Under the pieces are notes generated by a model, which was not told the origin of the DNA, ran no database searches, and was given only the letters and a program-made list of their open reading frames with translations. Shown here in pieces: positions 1 through 11,277 of a stretch of DNA of 64,000 nucleotides. Every line of letters starts with the position of its first letter. Within the stretch, counting starts at the first letter, position 1. Location: assembly GCA_020740775.1 (NCBI GenBank), contig JAHEWK010000017.1, positions 1,240,001 through 1,304,000 of the forward strand. Reading direction: 5' to 3'. The position numbers were made by a program, and so were the translations under genes. The stretch comes from Ilyonectria destructans (lineage: Eukaryota > Ascomycota > Sordariomycetes > Hypocreales > Nectriaceae).

Positions 1-339
1 TCAGAACCTTAGCAAAGTAGATACAGTCAGATTTATAACTGACCAATGGCTGCTCTGGATATGAGGAGGAGATAAAAACAGCTTACTGCATGTATAATTG
101 GATTGATTAGGTATAGGCGTGGCTGCGCGATAAGGGCTTAAATGTACATAATGGAGTAAAAACCCACTTTGCCCAGGTTCTGAATTTCTTGAGTTTCTAC
201 GGTAGTGATAATTGTAGAGGTCGCGGGGATGCATAATGAGATAGATATAGATTTCGATGAGGATTGGGATGTTTCATATGGAGAGGGTAGAGGGTATTTC
301 GAAGAATTGGGCAAATTATAGCATCTACATTCACTGTCT
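1..339. other. Intergenic, nothing recognised
   Basis: No supported gene is seen. A 77-codon minus-strand ORF at 1-234 has no recognisable domain and is not called. The sequence leads into the CTCTACCC motif cluster; the first degenerate copies (gagggtagaggg near 283) already lie here, so the left part may be the outer end of the hAT element that follows. Confidence 0.4.
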
Positions 340-482
340 ACCCTATCGTCCCACCCGCTACTCTACCCGGTCCTCTACCCACCACTCTACCCACCACTCT
401 ACCCACTCTACCCGGGTAGAGTAGAGGAGACCATTCCTCTACCTGGGTAGAGTAGAAAAGTGGGTAGAGCTCCCTCTACTCT
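340..482. repeat. CTCTACCC motif cluster (subterminal-type repeats of hAT 1)
   Basis: The octamer CTCTACCC or a near variant recurs at least five times in direct orientation, followed by several inverted copies (GGGTAGAG). The two orientations meet in the palindrome CTCTACCCGGGTAGAG. Dense short direct and inverted motifs just upstream of a hAT transposase are typical of subterminal transposase-binding arrays. That assignment is inference, because no matching right-hand terminus was found. Confidence 0.55.
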
Positions 483-1350
483 ACAATGCCCAAGTATGCC
501 TCAGGTGATATCATATATCAACGATCTCGAATTTTGGGCCAATCTGGAAATGTTATTCAAAGTTCTTCAGCCGATTGGCCATGCCCAAGCCAACTCAGAA
601 CGCGACCGCGCGGGTCTTGGGGAGGTCATTCCACGTTGGCTATCCATTCAGGCTTCATGGGACGCATTGGAAGAGGCTGGTCAGGACCCACTAATAAACT
701 ACCAAGAACTGAAGGCATTACGAAAGCAACGGTTTGACGTGCAAACGGACGACATACACTACATGGCCTTTGCTTTGGACCCTGCCACTACCGACCCGAA
801 GCACCATTGGTTGACCACAGACATTGTCAGAAGAGCACATAACTTTCTTGAGGACAACACTAACGCTGAGGAATACGGCAATATCTTCCGGGAGTTTTGT
901 CAATTTAGAGCTCGGGAGGGCAACCTCTTTGGCCCAGGAAGTCGCATATACAGAGCAGCATCCGAGGGCACTCCGCACCACCAACACGTCCTTGACAGTT
1001 GGCGGTATCTTCATTCTATGAATGTATCACTCGCTGCATTGGCCAAACGAGTACTGGGCGCTTTGGCTAATTCCGTACCTTCTGAGAGATCTTTTTCCTC
1101 GATCAATTTCCTCCACAACAAGATTCGCAATCGTCTTACTGTCACTAGCACCAATAAATTGACATTCATATATATGAATATTCGGGTGTTGAGAAAACTT
1201 GAGACAGCCCAAGAGACACCTTGGAGAATGCCGAGCGGCCAATCCTGGGAGACGGCTGACGTGAAGTTGCTCTTAGAGCTCGAGGACGACTTCCAGGACT
1301 GCATTTTTGTAGATGCAGGCACGGACGCAGAGACAGAGTCTGTTTATTAA
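460..1350 (+). pseudogene. hAT transposase, C-terminal part (5'-truncated)
   Basis: This 296-codon ORF carries the C-terminal half of a hAT-family transposase. The hAT dimerisation region sits at about residues 180-250, with the conserved run ALANSVPSERSFSSINFLHN followed by KIRNRLTV. hAT transposases usually exceed 600 residues and begin with a BED zinc finger and an RNase H-like catalytic core. Neither the finger nor the first catalytic aspartates are present, so only the end of the gene remains. The first codons run through the CTCTACCC repeat cluster and are probably not genuine coding sequence; homology is credible from about 500. It is unrelated at the sequence level to the complete hAT at 8154-11117. 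It is probably an inactive relic; its stop codon is at the expected C-terminus. Confidence 0.8.
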
Positions 1351-1694
1351 CGTTGAAATGTAAATAAGTTGGCTTTCGAGAAATATAATACTGTCATATT
1401 GAAGTAGCAAGTCTGGGAGTTTTGACGAAGAAACGAACACGGAGCCGTTGCACGGGGGTATGGACCTCTTGTACCCGCACAGCCGATTTTGGTGTGATCG
1501 GTACCTCATCCCCGACGAATACCAATGCACACCAAACTGTATGTGCGTATATCATTCCACCGACGCCGTTCCGTAGTCACCAAATAGTACTGGAAGCACG
1601 TGATAAATGACGCGTCATAAACCTCGGGTTTATGACCGTCATTTACCTAGGGGTTTTGGTAATTTACCTCCTGGTAATTTACCTCGATGCATCC
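1351..1694. other. Non-coding junction between hAT 1 and MULE A, with hairpin
   Basis: No gene is seen. Positions 1605-1644 form a near-perfect hairpin: arms of about 19 bases (AAATGACGCGTCATAAACC and its near complement) around a short loop. It is followed by two copies of GGTAATTTACC at about 1657-1683. The MULE reading frame begins immediately after these repeats, so the hairpin may mark the breakpoint or terminus that truncated the MULE. The terminus reading is inference. Confidence 0.5.
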
Positions 1695-4034
1695 CTAGTT
1701 TGGACGTTCCCTTACTCTATCCGGATGTGGAAGCGTTTCCCCGAGGTCATCAGTTTCGACAACACATACAACACGAACCGCTTCAAGTTGCCCCTCTTCC
1801 AAGTTACGGGACAGACCTGCTTGGGTACTGTCTTTAACGCCGCATTCGGGTTGATTGATAACGAGAGGCTTGAAGGGTTCCAGTTCCTTGCAAACGGTGT
1901 ACGCACGCTCCTCGACCGATACAGCGTCCGATCCCCCGACGTTGTCATTACCGACTTTGACGACCAGATGAAGAAGGCACTAGGGGTTGAGTTTCAAGAC
2001 GCCCAGCAGCAACTTTGCATCCACCATATCAACTCCAATGTAATGCTGTAGTCCAAACGGAAGTGGGCGAATACCACGATGGACAGCAGTACTGGCGAAG
2101 AGAGCAATTCGGATGAACCCGATGCTACCCTCAGCCAGCGCGATCGACAGGCAGTACAGGCATCTGGAAGGCAAGAGGAGCCAATCACCCAAGACAACAT
2201 GTCTCGGCCGATAACCCACGATTACCACGGAGTTCTTATGCTGTGGAGGCTGGTGGTGTTTGCCGAGACGGAAGAGGATCATGAGAAGGCCTGGGAATGC
2301 CTCTGTACGCAATTCGGTGACCAGAGAGCGATCCTCGCGTATCTGTATGGTACGTATATGCCTGTAAGGGCGCAGTGGGCCCGCTGCTTCATCCGGAAGT
2401 ACCGCAACTTCGGCATTCGAGTGACCTCCGGTACAGAGGCCAGCAACAACAATATCAAGAGCTATCTCCTAAATGGCATGAGCCATTTGTATCGGCTTGT
2501 CGAGGCAATCCAAGGTATGCTGGAAGACCAGGAGAGGGAGTTTCGTCAAGCTTGTGCTCAGGACGAGGTGTTAACGGCGCGAGAGCACGTGGGGCGCGGC
2601 TCAGAGTATCTGGGCGAGCTTCCTAAGATAGTGTCTCAGAAGGCACTTTCTTTGATTACCAGGGAGCACCGCAAGGCATTGAAAGGCATCCCAAGCCCGG
2701 CAAATCCGTGGCCGGATGCCATAAGGTCGTGTGACGACGATTGCACCGTGTCTATCGAGCTTGGCGTCCCCTGCTATCATACCATCTACAGGAAGCTTAT
2801 CACCGCAACGCCTCTAACCAAGTGGGATATCCATCCGCGGTGGCATCTACGAGAGCCTGTGAGCGAAGACGTACATCGCCGGATCCTGGACCCAAAGATC
2901 GCTACCAATCTTCGTGGACGGCCAAAAAACAACCCCCAGCCTCTACCGGCGAGTATGGTAGTTGGGGCCAGCAGTCAAACCCGGAGCCGTCAGGGTTTAG
3001 ACAGTCAGCCTCAAAGCAGTCAGCCAGAGCGCCGCGGCCGATCACCTGGAAGTCGAAACAAGACGACTCTGGCCCACTTCGCGGGCAAGGCCAGCCAGTC
3101 GCAAAGCAGTCTATCAAGCCAGGGAAGGACATTACCTCTCGGGTCTGGGAAGACTACCGGAATGCGGGCAAGTGGGCGCAGGACTCAGCCCAGTGTGCGA
3201 AGGCAGCGGTCTCAATGGGAACTATCGAGTGATGGGGAGACAACGCTTTCTGTCCAGACAGGATCTACAGCAGTTAAAGCTGCTACACGGGCTCCAAGCA
3301 CATGCAGCAAATGCCATACGGTTGGCCATACAATGACCTCAAAGGCGTGCCCTTTGAGGCACTCGGAATTACTTTCGCAATCAGACTTTGCTTCGGAGCC
3401 AGCCTCACGACCTACCGCATTATATATCGCTGCTGTACCAACCCCACTTGTCCCGCCTTTGCCTACTATACAAGATTCCCCTACAGGGCCCCATTCCCCT
3501 ATCATTCCAGACGGTCCGGCAGGAACTGCGCCAAGCTCCGTCGGCGGAGAGTCTGTGGTGCAACAACCATGCCATTTGCGCGAGCGCCTCCTGCATTCAC
3601 CACCGAGGTACGACTCGCCGCAAGCTATATATGGAAAGTATGTTGCCACGAGAAGCGCGTGGTTCGCAGCGCAGCCCACTGGCAGCATCAAGACAAACCA
3701 GCAATATCGTAGGGCGATGGGACTGCCACAAAGGTACGACAAGCAGAGCTATGAGTGGTGTCTGGACTACAAACAAATGGCCAAGCGCTGTATCACTTCA
3801 ACAGGATCAAGGGAATGGACGAAAGAAGAGATGATGGCGTATTTAGATTGGAGCAAGGCGGAGGATAAACGCGTTGAAGCCCAAGTCGTTAAGGAGATGG
3901 GGGACAATCCGTTGGCAAGCAAGAGAAGAGGCATGAAAGACATATGGAAGAGCGTTGAAAGGGACAGCAAGAAGCAGCAAGCCTTACATTCGACTACTGG
4001 CTCGGTAGATCAGTGTATTGTAGTCAAACCGTAG
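1695..4034 (+). pseudogene. MULE (MuDR-type) transposase A, 5'-truncated with one stop
   Basis: The open frame shows the MULE transposase core from the first catalytic aspartate (VISFDNTYNTNRFKLPLFQV) through the second (VVITDFDDQMKKAL) to the CxxH-type motif (QQQLCIHHINSN). One in-frame TAG at 2049-2051 interrupts it. After that the same frame runs 651 codons: the rest of the transposase, a SWIM-like zinc finger (CTVSIELGVPCYHTI at about 2745-2790), the family motif NLRGRPK, and a long Ser/Gln-rich tail. The N-terminal FAR1-type DNA-binding region is absent. The homologous position in the MULE at 32.3-34.8 kb suggests the stop replaced a glutamine codon (CAG to TAG), a RIP-type change. The element is inactive and has diverged from the other MULEs in this window. 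Confidence 0.85.
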
Positions 4035-5092
4035 CTGGTAATATATGTTACCAAGGATGAACAGGGACATATTCACGTTGTAACTGAAGACCGTACTTGT
4101 AAGTTTGCAGAGCGCGTGTTGGATGGACCAATTGGGTGCTGGGAAGTTGGGTGGTGGCGCGCCCGGGTGCCCATGAATTCGCCGCCGAACAAGAGGCCTT
4201 CTACCCAGCCAAAAGGCAGAAGGAGCAGTCTATTGTAATCAAACTGTAACGCAGCAGAAGAATTATGAGTTGAACAGCTCGTCCGCAGCGAATTTGGGCG
4301 CAACGAATCCCAGCAAAGTCGTGACTCCCGAAAAGGAAACTGGATGCATTTCAAGGGAAGCTATTGGCTCCCGTTCAACTGTTAAGGCGTGGTGGAGCGG
4401 ACTGGCTCACCGCCTTCTGCGGGGTGGCCTGACGGGGCTGACGAGTCTTTGGACCAATGAGAAGCGCAAAAAGTGCGGCACCCGTAAGCTTGCGGCACCC
4501 GTATCAAAGTGGTGCGGCACCCCTATCAATTGCCCTGTTTAAACATTTAATATATAGTAACAGGGGAAGGCGCACGTCCGCCGGGGGAAGTTGGAAGTTG
4601 GAAGCTGGGCGTGGTGGGCAAGTTGGCGGCTCCCTTGCGCTGAGTAGCCTTTCGGTACGAAGCTTGCAACTAGAGCTTGTTTTACTAGTGGGTTGCTGCA
4701 CGTGTTGAGAAGAGGGCGCGGTTTTAAGTGGTTGGCTCTGGGTGGGTGGATGACGAGACTTGGCCAATAGGGCGTGTGTATGTGTTACCTTTGTTTTGTG
4801 TAGCCAATAAGACGTATGCAGCAGGCTTTGAGAAGCAGGCACCATTTTGAGTGGCACGATTTGAAGAGCTTAATGCGGAACTAAGAGACGTAGCCAATAG
4901 GGTGAGGGTGAATAATTGAGATAGTAGACCAAGGGACTTAGACTAACAGAGATCAACCAGTCGCAATACCAAAGAGGGAAAATTGTCAATTTGAGTATAA
5001 GAAACTGCCATGCGAAGATGTCCTGGTGTTGAGACCATTGGACTTTATCACTCGCGGCCAAAATACCACACACTATCACTATACTATGCTAC
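4035..5092. other. Non-coding region with short repeats
   Basis: No convincing gene is present. ATTGTAGTCAAACCGTA, just before the MULE stop (about 4016-4032), recurs as ATTGTAATCAAACTGTA at about 4234-4250. The unit TGCGGCACCC occurs three times within 4473-4523. A motif around GGGTGCCCATG followed by CGCCGCCGA (about 4165-4193) recurs near 35496-35523, suggesting a shared mobile-element end. Purine-rich sequence fills the rest. Confidence 0.5.
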
Positions 5093-6634
5093 TTAAAGTC
5101 TCTTTGTCGGATGCCTCTTGTTTCTGCCACCTGGTTCGGTAGTTGATGACCTCATATTAGGACGAACGGAGGATCGGAGTGTGGCAGATATGTTAGGTGA
5201 TCGAGAGTCCTCGTTTTCCTTCGCTTCACCTTCTTCATGGTTATCGTTTTCATCAGAGTCTACGGATGTTAAAGGGGAGACCGGCGACCCTGCAATGATT
5301 GGAGAAGTTGCGGTAGTTACAATAGACCCCCTGAGTCTCTTGGGGGCGGGGTTGTTCGAACTTGACTGAGACGATGGAGATGCGGAGATTGCGGGCCTTT
5401 TGTTCTGAGATGGAGTACCGGGTTGTTGGGATGGACCTCCCTGCGGCAATTGTGATGATTGTGACCGTGACTGTTGCACCTGTGAAGATTTCTTTGAGGG
5501 AGACTTGAACATAGACCTCGCTGCTGCGAATCCGCCAGCTTGGGATGGGCCAGGTTCGGTTTTAGAGGGGGGGACTGTGTTAGCGGCAGGTGCAGGTGGC
5601 GTGCTCTTGTCCGGAAACGTCCAAGAGTCGGGAACGACAATGAAAACATAGTCCTTCTCATCAACTGTAGGGGCGGCTACCATAAGACTATGGTCAAGCA
5701 GGCCAACAATCTTGCCGACGCAGTTGAAGGGAACACCTGGAACAAACTGTGTATCTGTCCTATCTGCCATCTTCTTGCAGAGGAGAGAGAATGGCAAAGC
5801 GCGAATAGGAAAGAGAATAAAAACTTGAAAGGGGTGGAAGCCTTTGAAAGGGCTCTTTGATGGCTGACCCGGCGTGATGTAGGTACAGCACTGGATAAAT
5901 GCACAGCATCTCAGCTGCGCATCATCCAACAACGGAACAGAGTCCTTGATCAAGTGGGTTTGACCTGTCCCGAGAACCTGCCCGGTCAAAGAAACAACCG
6001 GTTGGATAAGTGGAAAGCCCTCACCATTGCAAAGGGTTCGTGGGTCAATGCTGATAGTTACATTAGTGGCAAGCGCGATAGTGGAACTCGAGCTAAGGGA
6101 AATTGATAAGTCTGCTTACGCTTGGTATCCAAAGTCGCGTATGAGAACAACTGGAACCTTATACACTTCGCCGTCACCATGTTCATCGCCGAAAACATCA
6201 GGCTCCCGTAGCACCCAGTCCAGTGCGTAGGGGTGTACTTTTCCAGTGAAATGGAACCACTGATTTTCCCACTCCGATTCAACAATCTGCTGGTTATAGA
6301 CAGAGAGGTTGAGACTAAAGTAAATCGGCAGTGGATCAGGGGATCGACACCCTTCAGGACGCAGCACAGAATATTCAGGCAGTGTCATATAGGGAGGGGG
6401 TGGAAGGAAAACCCTGCCAAGAGCTTCAACATTAAGGCTCTTTATGAGTTGTTCATCTGATGTAGGAAACCGCGTTGGGGTATCCGTCTGACCAAAAAAG
6501 GACATGGTCATATCACTACCAAGGTTTTTCTGAGAGTCATAAGGCAAGCGCGGAGGGGGATGACCGCTAAGAGTGGAAGTTGAGGTAGAAGTTGAGGTAG
6601 AAGTTGATGAAGACATGATATATTGAACTGGCAA
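5093..6634 (-). CDS. Unrecognised two-exon protein, about 490 aa
   Basis: I do not recognise this family. Exon 1 (6120-6634) begins with a Ser-Thr repeat (MSSSTSTSTSTST; an alternative ATG lies at 6616). It is followed by a compact segment, residues about 90-172, with a hydrophobic/charged alternation (e.g. WENQWFHFTGKVHPYALDW). An intron at 6051-6119 (donor GTAAGC, acceptor TATCAG) joins it in frame to exon 2. Exon 2 has a Cys pair region (RCCAFIQCCTYI), the segment FVPGVPFNCVGKIVGLLDH, and a disordered Ser/Pro/Gln-rich tail. A pyrimidine-rich 51-base GT-AG stretch near 5780-5832 could be a second, frame-neutral intron. The central part could be a beta-barrel or OB-like fold, which is speculative. 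No stops interrupt it, unlike the neighbouring repeats. Confidence 0.55.
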
Positions 6635-6684
6635 ATGTTTCGATAAAAAATGGGAGAGCAGTTAAGATTACGACTCTGTGTGTA

Positions 6685-6686
<2 letters not shown>

Positions 6687-6716
<30 letters not shown>
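6687..6716. repeat. (GA)n microsatellite
   Basis: About 15 uninterrupted GA dinucleotides lie 50-70 bases upstream of the minus-strand gene ending at 6634, in its probable 5' region. Confidence 0.95.
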
Positions 6717-6915
6717 CAATTGTAAGATAAGCCTGTAAGATTGGCATGCAAATGTACAGAACAAGGAGAAACACATCTGATATTTATAATCGATTAAATA
6801 TTATCGTATAACTAACTATACAATGCGAAGATTGATACCACTTGGTAAAGATACTGTATTTCATTGTGCAGGGAGGATGTGGCATCGCCGATCTTCATCC
6901 AACATTTTCAGCCAA

Positions 6916-7183
6916 GAGCTACTATCCCTGCCGATGTGGATACTCGCACAATTGAATTGATCAATTAAGATGGATGGTGAACAGATATGCTTTTTCCATG
7001 AGTACAAAGGATTTGGCCAAAACGTCAGCACATGTCGCTGATCGCGGTAAAGCACCTTGGGGTAAGAACCTTGATCCCTGCTAAGTGGATACTTGCACAG
7101 CGGAATTGATCAATCAACGTAGCTGTTGAACAGAATTGCTTCTTCCACGATTATAAAGAATTGACTAAGATATTAATACATGA
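6916..7183. repeat. Diverged direct repeat, about 110 bp, two copies
   Basis: Copy 1 (about 6916-7032) and copy 2 (about 7066-7183) share the order: ATCCCTGC, GTGGATACT.GCACA, AATTGATCAAT, GAACAGA, TGCTT.TTCCA, and a final ACATG. They are separated by about 35 bases. No coding potential is seen. Confidence 0.7.
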
Positions 7184-7299
7184 AAAAAAGAAGAAAAAAA
7201 ACAAGTATGAGAGCTAGGCAGTACATGATAGGTAGATGAAATAACGTCGTGTGTATTATATCAATCACATAAGTGCCTATCGGTGTTACCATTACAATG

Positions 7300-7976
7300 A
7301 AAGAGGGTAAAGGGATATTTTGATCTATTGGTCTACCAATAATGCAGCGGCCATATGAATAAGAGGGTGGAGGAGTATGATGCCGTATTGGTCTACCGGT
7401 GTAATGGCATTCCGACTAGATAATGGGATGAATAATCGTGCCCGATATTATTAATGTTTTTAAGAATAAGAGGGTAGAGGAGTATGATGCTCTACTAGTA
7501 TATCGGTGTGACGATGCCCCGAGTAGATGGTGGGATGAATAATCAAGCCCGACGTTGAGTATCATGAAGATAAGAGGGTGGAGGAGTATGCTGCTCTATT
7601 GGTTTGCTAATCTAGTGATATTCGGAGGTGATAATATGGTGAATGATCAGCTCCGATGTTGCCACCCATGACAAAAACCAGAGGGCGGAGGAGTATGATG
7701 TTCTACTGGTATACCGATGTGACGATGCTCCGAGTAGATGATGGGATGAATAATCAAGCCCGAAGTTAATTACCACGAAAGTAAGAGGGTGGAGGAATAT
7801 GATCCTCTATTGGTATACCGGTGTGATGATGCTCCGAGTGGATGATGGAATGAATAATCAAGGCCGAAGTTAATCATCACGAAAGTAAGAGGGTGGAGGA
7901 ATATGGTGCTCTATTGGTATACCGGCGTGATGATGCTCCGAGTAGATGACGGGATGAATAATCAAGTCGATATTGG
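7300..7976. repeat. Minisatellite, unit about 105 bp, about seven copies
   Basis: Successive units each start with AAGAGGGTGGAGGA(G/A)TATG, continue with CTATTGGTATACCGGTGTGA, and end with GGGATGAATAATCAAGCCCGA. Unit starts are near 7300, 7357, 7464, 7569, 7678, 7784 and 7886. The last three units are the most alike and the first is the most degraded. There are no ORFs in register, so this is a non-coding tandem array. It ends about 180 bases before the hAT insertion. Confidence 0.9.
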
Positions 7977-8153
7977 GATGAAATTGGAAGAGTAAAGAAG
8001 ACCATGGTGGGATAGACCCATCATTTATTGGAAGGTGGGTCAAGACAATGACGATAGACGATATTATCATATAGTTTGATAGGTATAATAGAGATAAAAG
8101 ATGACGTGGGAGTATCGGGGTAGAATGGGATCAAGAGCGGAGTAGGACAGGTT

Positions 8154-8187
8154 CAGGCTGGCGGTCCATTCCATTTCCATCCACGCA
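8154..8187. repeat. hAT left terminal inverted repeat
   Basis: It begins CAGGCTGGCG and pairs with the right terminus at 11084-11117. About 21 of the first 24 positions match. Confidence 0.9.
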
Positions 8188-8304
8188 GCCTCTTGTCGAA
8201 TGGATGGACGTCCATTTAGGCCCACCTTGAATGGAATGGATGGAAATGGACACTAAGAGTGGGTCCGTGGAATGGATGGACGTGGAAATGGAAATACGTG
8301 GACG

Positions 8305-10794
8305 CTATAAAGGGACAGTACACTTGATCCTCCCACCCGTTGCCTCCCGGGCTTCCGCAAAGCTCATTTCAGCCAACATATCAGTCCCTGGCACCTTGAC
8401 CTCTTCAAGGAGCTTTTCCGTGCTCTTAATATAGCCTCCGCAAAGCCATGATCTCACTGTCTGTGTCATCCCGATCGTACTAGCGTCCAGCCTGGCCCGA
8501 TCGTCTCGAACCATTCGACCGCATGTTGAGAAGAGCCTCTCAACATCAGCAGACATGGGAAGGACAGAGAGCACATCGAGAGCCATTTGTGACAGACGTG
8601 GATACTCCTCCCGTCTCTCATACCAATAGCTAATAGGATCTAGGATATTCTGGTCGGACTTGTGGACATCACGGAACCAATCGCTGTATTCGTCGCCAAC
8701 AGCATGTGTAGAACTGCTAGCCACGTCCTCGGCTTGCAACAAGGTAGTCATCGATGAAGGTGGCTGTAATAGAGTCGGGGCCTGACGAGATTCTTCACGA
8801 TACTCGTCAAAGGGATTCCGATATATGCGCCGCTTCTTCGTGACCGGCTCGCCGCGTTCTCGATCTCGAGAGATAATTCGTGGCTCGTAGTGAGACCGGT
8901 ATAGTTCTTCTACAAGGGACTTTGCAGTTTGGATCCAGTCTCGGCGGTCTGCCCACACGTCCTCGAAATATCCCCAACGATACGCTGGGTGAAGTGCAAC
9001 GGCGGCATAATAAACCGGCGTCTCGTCAAGCCGCGAGTAGTACTTGTCAAGCTTTTTCCAACAGAGGTTAATGTTAACCTTGAAGTGCTCGGGATCGGGA
9101 TACCGATGAGCAGCAGCCTTATATACCTCCATTTTGCCAAGGAGGTATTCGTAGCCAAGGAGGATATCCCACGGACACCCATACACCTCAATGTATCCTT
9201 CCTTCCGCTTGCGCTGCTGACCGTCGCCTTCGAGAGTAATCAGGACGTGCTCGAAGTGTTGGAGGACCTCATTAAATAAGGAAATAATAGCCCAGTCCTT
9301 CTCCTCGAGTTTGTTCTCGTCCCTGAGGCAGAGCGGTACCTCGCTGCTTGACTTCTTTCCCCTCAATACCAACCCCTCCCACTCGCTCTTCTGCTCATAC
9401 CAAAGGTCCTCGAGGAAGTCCTTAAGGAGAAGGGCACGCCGAATCATATAAAGAGCGGAAAGCCAACGGGTAACCACATCAATGATAACATCTAGAGGTT
9501 TCTTCGCTCGAACCACCGGATCGTCAGACTTGCTGTACGCGGTAAGCTGAAGAGACCGGAGGAGATTGGTAAGCGAGTCTGAGCGGTGGATCCAGAAGAT
9601 GAGGTTATGAAGTTTCCCAACTGGTCCTTTCCGTCTCCATAGCTCGTGGGCCTTCGCGTCAAGGGTCTCGTTCCCTTGGATATCGTCCTCGAAAGCCTCG
9701 GAATTATGGCCAAAAAGAAGTGCCTTAACGGCGAGATTGAGGATATGGCCAAAGCAGCGCAATCGCCGAGTTTTACCCTCGAAACCGAGCGCCTTCCCAA
9801 TTTCTTCCATCGCCGTGTCGTTATTGCCGGCGTTATCGAGTGTGAAATATCCCACCTTGTGGGTTATGCCGTAGCTTCGAAGGACCTCGACAACGTGGGC
9901 GGCGATATTGTCCCCAGAATGGCGGTCGACAAGCTCAGGAAGGCCAAGCACAAGTTTCCCTGGCTGGCCAAGGGTGTTGAGAAAGTAGCAACAGATTCCA
10001 TACAAAGCGTGGCGATTATTGGACCTCCAACCATCGAATGCAATATGAAGTAACCCCGGAGCTGTCGCTAATACTCGCTTGATCTCAGCCTTGTTTTCCT
10101 CGTACACCTGAAGAATGCGCCTGCGGACGGTATTGTGGGTAATATGCGCTTCGGTTGTCTTCACGAGTGGATTGAGATATTCGAAAGCGGCGCGGAGGTA
10201 TGGATCTTCACTTTGTCGGAAAGAAGAGTTGCTGTTGATGATCCACGAGACTACCAAACGCTGGAAGACTAGCCGATCAAAACGGCCAATGATCTGGTTT
10301 GCAATCTGCTGCTCTCGCGCGTCACGGGTATTCAGCTTCATCATCTCGGCGATATTCCTCGATGGTGTCTTCTCCTTTGCTTTGCTGGGCGGCTTCCGTC
10401 TTCCGGAAGGGTCCCAGACCTTGTGGTCATTCCAGAGATGGATCTCCGCGTTCTGCGTACCGCTCGAGGCCGTCGAATGAGGGTTTGGCCTGCGACTGTC
10501 AACACAGACCTTGCAAACCCATCGCCGCTTTGTATCATCATCGCTCTTCTCGATATCGTAGCCGAATTGCCATATCCACGACGATGTAGACGCGCAGCGT
10601 TGGGATTGCGTGTAGCCAGGGAAGTCTTTCCAAGGGAAGAAGTCCCACGAGTTCTTATCCTCTTGGTCCGGCGACTCGAGCACCATAGAGCTGATAATTG
10701 GGCTCTCAGCCATTCTACGCGGTACAGAATGCAGTTGCAAGAATGCACTTGCATGGAGACGTTCGAACGCGGCACCTAGACGCGAAATGTCCAC
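8305..10794 (-). CDS. hAT transposase, 829 aa, intact
   Basis: This is the transposase of the complete element. A BED-type zinc finger is visible at residues 94-124 (C-x2-C, then H-x4-H, in WVCKVCVDS and LWNDHKV). The RNase H-like core shows the first aspartate in LLHIAFDGWRSNNRH and the second in YFTLDNAGNND. CFGHILNLAVKALL follows, which is the conserved CxxH and helix segment of hAT enzymes. The dimerisation region near the C-terminus reads VLSVLPMSADVERLFSTCGR. The length fits full-size fungal hAT transposases and there are no stops or frameshifts. Met28 is an alternative start. The protein should bind the terminal repeats and excise and reinsert the element in the nucleus. Activity is inferred, not shown. 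Confidence 0.93.
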   Translation of the reverse strand: MDISRLGAAFERLHASAFLQLHSVPRRMAESPIISSMVLESPDQEDKNSWDFFPWKDFPGYTQSQRCASTSSWIWQFGYDIEKSDDDTKRRWVCKVCVDSRRPNPHSTASSGTQNAEIHLWNDHKVWDPSGRRKPPSKAKEKTPSRNIAEMMKLNTRDAREQQIANQIIGRFDRLVFQRLVVSWIINSNSSFRQSEDPYLRAAFEYLNPLVKTTEAHITHNTVRRRILQVYEENKAEIKRVLATAPGLLHIAFDGWRSNNRHALYGICCYFLNTLGQPGKLVLGLPELVDRHSGDNIAAHVVEVLRSYGITHKVGYFTLDNAGNNDTAMEEIGKALGFEGKTRRLRCFGHILNLAVKALLFGHNSEAFEDDIQGNETLDAKAHELWRRKGPVGKLHNLIFWIHRSDSLTNLLRSLQLTAYSKSDDPVVRAKKPLDVIIDVVTRWLSALYMIRRALLLKDFLEDLWYEQKSEWEGLVLRGKKSSSEVPLCLRDENKLEEKDWAIISLFNEVLQHFEHVLITLEGDGQQRKRKEGYIEVYGCPWDILLGYEYLLGKMEVYKAAAHRYPDPEHFKVNINLCWKKLDKYYSRLDETPVYYAAVALHPAYRWGYFEDVWADRRDWIQTAKSLVEELYRSHYEPRIISRDRERGEPVTKKRRIYRNPFDEYREESRQAPTLLQPPSSMTTLLQAEDVASSSTHAVGDEYSDWFRDVHKSDQNILDPISYWYERREEYPRLSQMALDVLSVLPMSADVERLFSTCGRMVRDDRARLDASTIGMTQTVRSWLCGGYIKSTEKLLEEVKVPGTDMLAEMSFAEAREATGGRIKCTVPL

Positions 10795-11083
10795 GACCCC
10801 GTGACTGTTATGTTCTGTTTAAAGATACCTTAATTTGTATGTGAAAATGCATGGTATATAGGTACTTGAGATCTCTACCGACCGTGACCAAGTTGGTCCA
10901 CCCTGAATTACAGGGTATTTTGGGCGCCAGGCCAGGAACCCCCTACCAGTCCATACCCCTGCTTCCATTTCCACGCATCCATTCCACGGAACCCTGGCGT
11001 GGATGGATGGATTATGTAACGGCCAGCTCCATGGAATGGATGGAAATGGATGCACGGACCATCCATTTCCACGGCGTGGATGC

Positions 11084-11117
11084 GTGGATGGTGGACGTGG
11101 AATGGATCGCCAGCCTG
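11084..11117. repeat. hAT right terminal inverted repeat
   Basis: It ends GCCAGCCTG, the complement of the left end, and is followed directly by the second GACAGGTT copy (11118-11125). Confidence 0.9.
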
Positions 11118-11277
11118 GACAGGTTGGTGTGGGAGAATTGAACTCTGCCCCAGAATGTACCGATCACAAAACAGCATTGTAAATGGCATCAGCCTTTATC
11201 GTTCATATTTATAATGCTATTTGGCTTAATACACACGATTACACACCCTAAGAATACACTGCATACACTATCTTGTA

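Larger units (their letters stand above)
8154..11117 (-). mobile_element. Complete hAT transposon (2964 bp) with 8-bp target-site duplication
   Basis: The left end reads CAGGCTGGCGGTCCATTCCA and the right end, reverse complemented, reads CAGGCTGGCGATCCATTCCA: imperfect inverted terminal repeats of about 25 bp. The element is flanked on both sides by the identical octamer GACAGGTT (8146-8153 and 11118-11125), the 8-bp duplication expected of hAT insertion. Short motifs of the type TGGATGGA and TCCATTTCCA recur within about 200 bp of each end, as expected for subterminal transposase-binding sites. One uninterrupted transposase ORF lies inside. Intact ends, ORF and target duplication together suggest a recent insertion. 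Confidence 0.95.

Noticed and set aside
9646..10589. Several ORFs of 96-135 codons antisense to the hAT transposase
   Set aside because: These are shadows of the long minus-strand transposase frame and show no independent motifs.
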